A DNA stretch of 6,880 nucleotides, from positions 1 to 6,880 of the forward strand of contig JALXDT010000104.1 of assembly GCA_027070475.1 (NCBI GenBank), in the 5' to 3' direction. Source of the DNA: Candidatus Aminicenantota bacterium (lineage in GTDB: Bacteria; Acidobacteriota; Aminicenantia; JAMOAD01). Made by a program: the position numbers and the translations under genes. Below are positions 1 through 5,105 of this stretch, piece by piece. How positions within the stretch are numbered: the first letter of the stretch is position 1; the number at the start of each line of letters is the position of its first letter. The notes under the pieces were generated by a model, which did no database searches, was not told where the DNA came from, and was given only the letters and a program-made list of their open reading frames with translations.

Positions 1-243
1 TAAATACTTTTCTTTAACCAATTCCTCAAGAGACCTTGGATACCTTTTTTTATCAAGTTTAAACTGATTTATCATTTTTCTCATAATAAAAAGATTTTCT
101 CTTAAAACACTCTCTTTTGCTTTAATAACAGAATTCTTATAGTATGGAACACCCACGGTTATCAGAATTCCAATTATAGTAAGAACAACCATTAATTCTA
201 TTAAGGTAAAACCTCTTCTACCATTCACTGTATTTGCTCCCAT
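1..243 (-). CDS. GspG-like pseudopilin 2 (3' end cut by window edge)
   Basis: The frame is open to base 1, so only the N-terminal 76-81 residues are visible. They show a class III (prepilin) signal: a short basic leader ending in NGRRG, then FTLIELMVVLTIIGILI, with Gly at -1, Phe at +1 and Glu at +5. After it comes the usual long amphipathic helix and a segment RYPRSLEELVKEKYL, typical of GspG-like type II secretion/type IV pilus minor pseudopilins. Such proteins are cleaved and methylated by the prepilin peptidase PilD/GspO and assemble into a periplasm-spanning pseudopilus. Two in-frame starts are possible: ATG at 243 (AAAAGG 6 nt upstream, 11-residue leader) and GTG at 228 (GGGAG 8 nt upstream, 6-residue leader). 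I list the ATG; the GTG gives the more typical leader length. Either start overlaps the end of the preceding pseudopilin gene (26 or 11 nt), implying translational coupling. Similar tandem GspG-like pairs occur, from memory, in Acidobacteriota. Confidence 0.85.
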   Translation of the reverse strand, partial: MGANTVNGRRGFTLIELMVVLTIIGILITVGVPYYKNSVIKAKESVLRENLFIMRKMINQFKLDKKRYPRSLEELVKEKYL

Positions 244-667
244 CCAAAGCCTTTTCTTCTGACTTTGAATAAATATCATATACATTTTCTCCGCCCCAGA
301 TATTAGAATCTCTATCATCCTGATATGATCTCAGACCCCATTCCCCGTCCTCTGTCATAGGATCTTTAGGAATTTTTCTTAAGAATTTTAGAATTTTACC
401 ATCCTTTGTTTTTACTCCTTTTACAAGAGTTTCCAGATCGGGAGGATAACCATAGGTATCATCCTCGTATTCAAACAACTTTTTATCAGCAGCTTTTTTA
501 TATTCATCTATTGCCTGTCTGATAGTTCTCAAAGCTCTTTTAAGCTCTATCTCCTTTTCTCTCTTTATACTATTTTCTACCACAGGAATTGCAGATAATG
601 TTAATATTGAAACTATGACAACAACGATTAAAATTTCAATATAGGTGATCCCTATATCAGATTTCAT
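218..667 (-). CDS. GspG-like pseudopilin 1 (type II secretion/type IV pilus type)
   Basis: A 149-residue protein with a prepilin-type N terminus. The leader is MKSDIG, followed by ITYIEILIVVVIVSILTL, which keeps Gly at -1 and Glu at +5 but has Ile in place of the usual Phe at +1. One hydrophobic helix (about residues 7-29) leads into a charged helix (30-60) and a small C-terminal domain carrying the GspG-like blocks YGYPPDLETLVKGV (72-85), RKIPKDPMT (97-105), WGLRSYQDD (110-118) and WGGENVYDIYSKSEEKALDG (124-143). It probably forms part of a pseudopilus in the cell envelope. The ATG overlaps the pnp stop codon by one base (TAATG). An in-frame TAG lies two codons upstream, so no longer start is possible. 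The Shine-Dalgarno is weak (AAAAAGAAA), suggesting translation depends on coupling from pnp. The leader has one Lys and one Asp and is less basic than usual. Whether it serves secretion, a pilus or another system cannot be told without the rest of the locus. Confidence 0.9.
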   Translation of the reverse strand: MKSDIGITYIEILIVVVIVSILTLSAIPVVENSIKREKEIELKRALRTIRQAIDEYKKAADKKLFEYEDDTYGYPPDLETLVKGVKTKDGKILKFLRKIPKDPMTEDGEWGLRSYQDDRDSNIWGGENVYDIYSKSEEKALDGSKYSEW

Positions 668-2865
668 TATCTATGAAATTTCTTTTTATGGTGAAAATCA
701 TTGTCTCTTCTGTGAAATCTATCCCTTCCCCTATCATTTCTTCTGGGGTTGTATTTATATCCCTCCACTTCAGGAGGTAAACTTCCGTCAATAGCTTTTC
801 TACTCAATCTAACTTTACCCATCTCATCAATACCTATTATTTTTACCTTTACTACATCACCTATTTTAAAATATTGATTGATATCTCTTATATTTGTGTC
901 AGCGATTTCAGATATATGAACAAGGCCCAGAGTCCCCGGCAAAATCTCAACAAACATTCCATAATTTTCAATCCTCGTTATTTTTCCTTCATAAACTTTA
1001 CCCATTTCGGGAACTTCTGAAAACTCTGTAATTCTTCTAATTGCCTCTTTCTGAGCTTCCTCATTGGGAGCCACAACAGTCACCTTTCCATCTTGTTCAA
1101 TATTAATTTTAGCTCCTGTCTCATTTATGATTGATTTTATTATTTTTCCGCCGGGGCCAATAACATCACCAATTTTATCACTTCTAATATTGAAAACAGA
1201 GATTCTCGGAGCCCATTTTGAAAGCTCTGGTCTTGGTTTTGGAATAACTTCAAGCATCTTATTTAAAATAAAAAGTCTTCCCTTTCGCGCCTGCTCAAGA
1301 GCTTCCCTCATTATTTCTCTTGAAATACCTTTTATTTTAATATCCATCTGAAGAGCTGTAATTCCTTTTTCAGAACCTGCTACTTTAAAATCCATATCAC
1401 CATAGTGATCTTCAAGTCCTGCGATATCGGTTAAAATAGCATAGGTGTCTTCTTCCTTTATCAACCCCATGGCAACTCCTGCAATCGGCATTTTAATTGG
1501 AACTCCTGCATCCATCAAGGCAAGACACCCTCCGCAAACTGTTGCCATGGAAGAAGAGCCATTTGATTCCAATATTTCTGAAACAACCCTTATTGTATAT
1601 GGAAAATAGACTTCTTCCGGGATTGAAGGGAGCAAAGCTCTCTCCGCAAGATTACCATGTCCTATCTCTCTTCTTCCCGGTCCCCTTAAAGGAGATACCT
1701 CTCCGACTGAAAAAGGAGGGAAATTATAGTGTACCATAAATCTTTTTGATACATCCTCATCAACAAGATTATCTATAATTTGCACATCTTCAAAAGAACC
1801 CAGTGTTGCAGTCACAAGAGCCTGTGTTTCCCCTCTCTTAAAAATTGCACTACCATGAGTTCTTGGTAAAACTCCAACTTCTATTGAAAGAGGCCTTACC
1901 TCATCAAAGGCTCTTCCATCAGGCCTCTTTTTTTTGGAAAGTATCTCTTCTCTTAAAAGGCTCTGTTTTAATTCATGAAAAGCTTTATTGTAAAGAATAT
2001 ATTTTTCCTTATCTTCTTCTTCGTCAACCTCTGACAAAAGCTCCTCTTTTACATTTTCAATAGCCTTTTCACTGTTAAGCTTTCCCTTAACATAAAAAGC
2101 ATCAATCAGCTTTTGCCCTATTTTGCCTTCTACCTCTTTTAAAATATCATCGGTTAAAGGATAGGGATCTTCCACCTCAATTTTTTCCGGTTTTAACTCC
2201 TCATATATTTCTTTTTGAAGTTTAACAAGCTTTTTTATATGCTTATGGGCAAAATCAAGAGCATTTAAAATATCCTCTTCCGGTAGTTCATAGGCAATAC
2301 TTTCCACCATAACAATTGCATCCTCTGTTCCGGCAACAACAAGATTAAGTTTACTCTTTTCAAGTTCAGAAGCCTTCGGATTAATCACAAACTCTCCGTT
2401 TATCAAACCCACCCTTACTCCTGCAATGGGATCAAAGAAGGGTATATCTGACAGATAGAGGGCAGCAGATGCACCTGTAATACCTAAAACATCAGGGTCA
2501 TTTTCAAGGTCATAGGAAAGAACATTAACAACTATCTGTGTATCATAATGATAGTTTTCAGGGAAAAGAGGCCTTAAAGGCCTGTCAATTAAACGACTTA
2601 CAAGGATCTCCCTTTCCGAAGGTTTTCCCTCTCTTTTAAAAAAACCTCCGGGAAACTTTCCCGCAGCAAAGGTATGCTCTCTATAATCTACAAGTAAAGG
2701 AAGAAAATCTATATCATCTCTCTCTTTTTTACTTCTTGTGGCAGTAGCAAGAATAACTGTCTCTCCAAATTCCACCCAGGCCGAACCATTTGCCTGAGTT
2801 GCAACCTTACCAATCTCAAAACTTATACTCCCCCCTCCTATTTCAAGGGTATACTTTTTACTCAT
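667..2865 (-). CDS. pnp: Polyribonucleotide nucleotidyltransferase (PNPase)
   Basis: PNPase degrades RNA 3' to 5' by phosphorolysis, releasing nucleoside diphosphates, and can also add 3' tails. It acts as a cytoplasmic trimer, often with degradosome partners. At 732 residues it has full family length and all domains in order: first RNase PH domain (about 1-210), helical linker (about 235-310), second catalytic RNase PH domain (about 315-545), KH domain (about 555-613, with GPGG at 570-573) and S1 domain (about 622-690, GKVYEGKITRIENYGMFVE). Conserved catalytic features are visible: RGPGRREIGHG (394-404), the phosphate-binding SSS at 437-439, and EDHYGDMDFK (485-494), giving D486, D492 and K494 as in the E. 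coli enzyme. A basic His/Arg/Lys tail (708-732) could aid RNA binding. The ATG has AGAAGAGG 5 nt upstream and lies 12 nt after rpsO, the widespread rpsO-pnp order. Its stop codon overlaps the next gene's start. No frameshift or missing residue is seen. Confidence 0.98.
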   Translation of the reverse strand: MSKKYTLEIGGGSISFEIGKVATQANGSAWVEFGETVILATATRSKKERDDIDFLPLLVDYREHTFAAGKFPGGFFKREGKPSEREILVSRLIDRPLRPLFPENYHYDTQIVVNVLSYDLENDPDVLGITGASAALYLSDIPFFDPIAGVRVGLINGEFVINPKASELEKSKLNLVVAGTEDAIVMVESIAYELPEEDILNALDFAHKHIKKLVKLQKEIYEELKPEKIEVEDPYPLTDDILKEVEGKIGQKLIDAFYVKGKLNSEKAIENVKEELLSEVDEEEDKEKYILYNKAFHELKQSLLREEILSKKKRPDGRAFDEVRPLSIEVGVLPRTHGSAIFKRGETQALVTATLGSFEDVQIIDNLVDEDVSKRFMVHYNFPPFSVGEVSPLRGPGRREIGHGNLAERALLPSIPEEVYFPYTIRVVSEILESNGSSSMATVCGGCLALMDAGVPIKMPIAGVAMGLIKEEDTYAILTDIAGLEDHYGDMDFKVAGSEKGITALQMDIKIKGISREIMREALEQARKGRLFILNKMLEVIPKPRPELSKWAPRISVFNIRSDKIGDVIGPGGKIIKSIINETGAKINIEQDGKVTVVAPNEEAQKEAIRRITEFSEVPEMGKVYEGKITRIENYGMFVEILPGTLGLVHISEIADTNIRDINQYFKIGDVVKVKIIGIDEMGKVRLSRKAIDGSLPPEVEGYKYNPRRNDRGRDRFHRRDNDFHHKKKFHR

Positions 2866-2877
2866 TTATACCTCTTC

Positions 2878-3147
2878 TTACTTTCTTAATCCAAGTCTTT
2901 TAATAACTTCCTGGTATTTATCAAAATCTTTTCTTCTTAAATAATTCAATAATCTTTTCCTTCTATTAATAAGAGCCATAAAACCTCTTTTTGAATGATT
3001 ATCTTTTTTGTGAACCTTAAAATGCTCAGATAAATTTTTAATTCTCTCTGTTAAAATAGCAATCTGCACCTCTGTTGAACCTGTATCCTTCTCATTAATT
3101 TTAAATTCATCAATCAATTTAGTTTTCACCTCTTTAGTAATACTCAC
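2878..3147 (-). CDS. rpsO: 30S ribosomal protein S15
   Basis: S15 is a primary binding protein of the central domain of 16S rRNA and helps bridge the two ribosomal subunits. The 89-residue length is exactly that of the family. The diagnostic blocks are present: DTGSTEVQIAILTERI (21-36), the LSEHFKVHKKDNHSKRGF stretch (39-56) and the LINRRKRLLNYLRRKD region (59-74), which hold the rRNA-binding residues. The start codon is GTG, chosen because a perfect AGGAGG sits 5 nt upstream and the family's N terminus (SITKEVK) begins there. It is the first gene of the minus-strand operon and is followed after 12 nt by pnp. A promoter is predicted only about 20 nt upstream of the Shine-Dalgarno/start region, so the leader is very short and has no room for the structured S15-binding leaders known in E. 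coli and some other bacteria. Confidence 0.98.
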   Translation of the reverse strand: MSITKEVKTKLIDEFKINEKDTGSTEVQIAILTERIKNLSEHFKVHKKDNHSKRGFMALINRRKRLLNYLRRKDFDKYQEVIKRLGLRK

Positions 3148-3152
3148 TTTCT

Positions 3153-3158
3153 CCTCCT
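3153..3158 (-). promoter_or_regulatory. rpsO ribosome binding site
   Basis: A perfect AGGAGG lies 5 nt (AGAAA) before the GTG start codon. It fixes the start of rpsO, since no in-frame ATG stands at a comparable distance. Confidence 0.9.
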
Positions 3159-3173
3159 GAAATTTTGTAAGCT

Positions 3174-3202
3174 ATAATATCATATCATGTAATAAATAAC
3201 AA
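3174..3202 (-). promoter_or_regulatory. Predicted sigma70-type promoter of the rpsO-pnp-pseudopilin operon
   Basis: Reading the minus strand, TTGTTA (3202-3197, 4 of 6 to the -35 consensus) is followed by a 17-nt spacer and TATTAT (3179-3174, 5 of 6 to the -10 consensus). A TG one base before the -10 element makes it an extended -10 promoter. Transcription would begin near 3167, leaving about 20 nt of untranslated leader. This is a by-eye call in AT-rich DNA, supported by the spacing, the extended element and the position directly before rpsO. Confidence 0.65.
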
Positions 3203-3251
3203 GTCTCCAGCACTATCTTTTTTGATTAGCGGTACTTTGGTGAAGGTTTCT

Positions 3252-3276
3252 TATTACATTATTTTTTATTGTAATA
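3252..3276. repeat. AT-rich inverted repeat in the divergent intergenic region
   Basis: TATTACA (3252-3258) and its exact complement TGTAATA (3270-3276) are separated by 11 nt of A/T. On the plus strand a run of five T follows (3277-3281). It could be an operator for a dimeric regulator or a weak hairpin. With only one G:C pair in the stem it is unlikely to terminate transcription, and no gene reads into it on either strand. AT-rich DNA yields such repeats by chance, so its function is uncertain. Confidence 0.35.
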
Positions 3277-3303
3277 TTTTTACATTTACCGTTGGAAAGA
3301 AAG

Positions 3304-3337
3304 TGCAGGACTCATTTGGAGTACTCCATTTGCAGGA
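3304..3337. promoter_or_regulatory. Operator-like dyad with flanking direct repeats upstream of cstA
   Basis: A perfect 12-bp palindrome TGGAGTACTCCA (3317-3328) sits within a 20-bp dyad (3313-3332) that pairs at 8 of 10 positions. It is flanked by direct copies of TGCAGGA (3304-3310 and 3331-3337), and CATTTG is also repeated directly (3313-3318 and 3327-3332). The centre, 3322.5, is about 60 bp before the predicted cstA transcription start, where class I activators such as CRP-type proteins bind. The half-site does not match the CRP consensus (TGTGA), so if it is an operator the regulator is unknown. This is inference from symmetry and position. Confidence 0.45.
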
Positions 3338-3347
3338 AAAATATTTA

Positions 3348-3376
3348 TTGAACAAGCAGAAATAAAGAGATATAAT
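3348..3376 (+). promoter_or_regulatory. Predicted sigma70-type promoter of the cstA-family gene
   Basis: TTGAAC (3348-3353, 4 of 6 to the -35 consensus), a 17-nt spacer and a perfect TATAAT (3371-3376) precede the gene. Transcription would begin near 3383, giving a leader of about 20 nt that contains the Shine-Dalgarno GGAGG at 3394-3398. It is divergent from the rpsO promoter. Confidence 0.7.
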
Positions 3377-3403
3377 TAGTTTAATAGATATCCGGAGGTA
3401 AAG

Positions 3404-5053
3404 ATGAATGCAGTCTGGATTTTATTATTAGGGATTATATGGTATTTATTTGTTTATTTTGTATATGCTAAAGTTGTTGATAAAAAGGTTGTAGTTCCCA
3501 ACGATTCAAGGAAAACACCTGCCTGCACTTTAAATGATGGAGTCGATTATGTCCCTTCACCTACCCCTGTTCTTTTTGGGCATCATTTTTCTTCAATAGC
3601 AGGTGCGGGTCCCATTGTTGGACCTATCTTAGCATACTCACTATTTGGGTGGGGAGCTGCTCTTCTCTGGATTTTGTTAGGAACTGCCTTTATAGGAATA
3701 ATTCATGATTATCTTTCTCTTATGACATCAGTAAGAAATGAGGGACTCAGTATAACAGAAATATCAGGTAAAACAATCTCTCCCACAGCAAAATGGATGT
3801 TTTCAATCTTTGTCTGGTTAAGTCTTATATTAATAATAGCAGTATTTGCGGTTATCACAGCAAAAACTCTGGAATCTAAACCTGAAATAGCCATACCCAC
3901 CCTTGGGCTTATAGTCCTTGCATTACTTTTCGGCTTTGCCGTTTACAGATTAAAGTGGAAACTTGTACCTTCAACAATAGTTGCCTGGATTATACTCTTT
4001 ATTTTAGTTGATTTAGGATATAAATATCCCATAGTAGCTTCCTTTAACATATGGTTTTACATATTTCTAATATATTCTTTTATTGCTTCTTCTATTCCCG
4101 TATGGCTACTTCTTCAGCCGAGGGATTATTTAAGTATGACAATCCTTTTTGTTGGTCTTTTTGTAGGATATTTGGGAATGTTCTTTTTGCATCCTGAAAT
4201 AAATGGACCTATTCACACAACTTTCATATCAAAAGGAACTCCCCTTGTTCCAATGCTTTTTGTAATTATTGCCTGCGGTGCAATTTCAGGTTTTCACTCA
4301 TTAGTTGCATCAGGGACATCTTCAAAACAGTTAAAAAAAGAAAGTCATGGAAAAATCATAGGCGTTGGAGGGATGATATCAGAAGGTGTTCTTGCCCTTC
4401 TGGTATTAATGTTGGTTTCTTCAGCTCTTTTTTGGGGGAAGGCTCCTTCGGCCCTTTCAAAATTTGTTTTTCAAGATTTAATGAAACAGGGGCCTATTGT
4501 AACCTTTGGAAATGCATTCGGAAGAGCTGTTCATGCACTTGGAATTCCGCTAAATATTGGTATTGCCTTCGGAATATTAATGTTGAATGCTTTTGTTTTA
4601 ACCTCTCTTGATACCTCTGTAAGATTGAGTAGATTTGTTTTTCAGGAAGCTCTTGTAAAAAACAATAAATTTCTTTCCAATAGATGGATAGCAGGATTTA
4701 TAGGAGTGTTTTTTGCATACATTCTTGCTGCAACAAAGAGCTGGAATGTCATCTGGCCTATTTTCGGAAGTGCAAACCAGCTCATCGCAGCCCTTTCACT
4801 TTTTACTGTAACAGCATATTTTGTCGGATTTAAAAAGCCCAAACTTTACAGTTATATTCCAGCTCTCTTTATGTGGTTGGTAACAGAGTCTGCTCTATTT
4901 TATCTTTTATTCTTTAAATATATAAAAGGATTTGGGAAAAATATCGGGGATACTATTTTAAGTCTTGTGGCTATAACCCTCTTTCTTCTGGGTTTAACAG
5001 TGGGAATTGAAGCTATTAAAGCCATAAATAACAAAAAGGGATTGGAGGGCTAA
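3404..5053 (+). CDS. CstA-family membrane transporter (carbon starvation / pyruvate or peptide uptake type)
   Basis: A 549-residue inner-membrane protein with about 14-15 hydrophobic segments by eye. Family hallmarks are clear: the block from DSRKTPACTLNDGVDYVPSP (34-53) through VLFGHHFSSIAGAGPIVGP (56-74), LLQPRDYLS (236-244), GAISGFHSLVASGTSSKQL (292-310), and WPIFGSANQLIAALSL (451-466). CstA proteins were named for E. coli carbon-starvation peptide uptake; relatives such as BtsT (YjiY) import pyruvate, so the substrate here cannot be fixed from sequence. It is shorter than E. coli CstA (about 700 residues), like the compact forms of many anaerobes and thermophiles, and nothing looks truncated. 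The ATG is preceded by GGAGG with 5-nt spacing. It has its own promoter and an operator-like dyad upstream, and is transcribed alone, divergent from rpsO and convergent with the FecR-like gene. Its final codons form one arm of the terminator. The name cstA would be reasonable at family level only. Confidence 0.93.
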   Translation: MNAVWILLLGIIWYLFVYFVYAKVVDKKVVVPNDSRKTPACTLNDGVDYVPSPTPVLFGHHFSSIAGAGPIVGPILAYSLFGWGAALLWILLGTAFIGIIHDYLSLMTSVRNEGLSITEISGKTISPTAKWMFSIFVWLSLILIIAVFAVITAKTLESKPEIAIPTLGLIVLALLFGFAVYRLKWKLVPSTIVAWIILFILVDLGYKYPIVASFNIWFYIFLIYSFIASSIPVWLLLQPRDYLSMTILFVGLFVGYLGMFFLHPEINGPIHTTFISKGTPLVPMLFVIIACGAISGFHSLVASGTSSKQLKKESHGKIIGVGGMISEGVLALLVLMLVSSALFWGKAPSALSKFVFQDLMKQGPIVTFGNAFGRAVHALGIPLNIGIAFGILMLNAFVLTSLDTSVRLSRFVFQEALVKNNKFLSNRWIAGFIGVFFAYILAATKSWNVIWPIFGSANQLIAALSLFTVTAYFVGFKKPKLYSYIPALFMWLVTESALFYLLFFKYIKGFGKNIGDTILSLVAITLFLLGLTVGIEAIKAINNKKGLEG

Positions 5054-5067
5054 CCCTCCAATCCCTT
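5036..5067. terminator. Bidirectional intrinsic terminator between convergent genes
   Basis: Perfect 14-bp stem (5036-5049 with 5054-5067) and a 4-nt loop, CTAA on the plus strand. The cstA-family stop codon TAA (5051-5053) occupies the loop, and the gene's last five codons form the left arm. On the minus strand the stem is followed directly by a T-rich tract (TTTTTGTTATTTAT counted from 5037 downward), making it a strong terminator for the FecR-like gene. On the plus strand the following bases are AAAATCTATTTC, with no U-run, so termination in that direction is probably weaker. Confidence 0.9.
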
Positions 5068-5105
5068 AAAATCTATTTCAACAATCTATTTGAGGATAGA
5101 TATTA

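Noticed and set aside
1064..2063. Three plus-strand open frames opposite pnp
   Set aside because: They lie wholly within the well-conserved pnp gene, show no family motifs, and have no consistent ribosome binding sites.
3252..3281. Inverted repeat plus T-run read as an intrinsic terminator
   Set aside because: The stem is almost all A:T with an 11-nt loop, and it lies between two divergent promoters where no transcript needs ending. I kept it only as a repeat.
3287..3295. TACCGTTGG resembling a LytTR-type half-site upstream of the CstA-family gene
   Set aside because: LytTR regulators bind direct repeats about 21 bp apart, and I find no second convincing copy at that distance.
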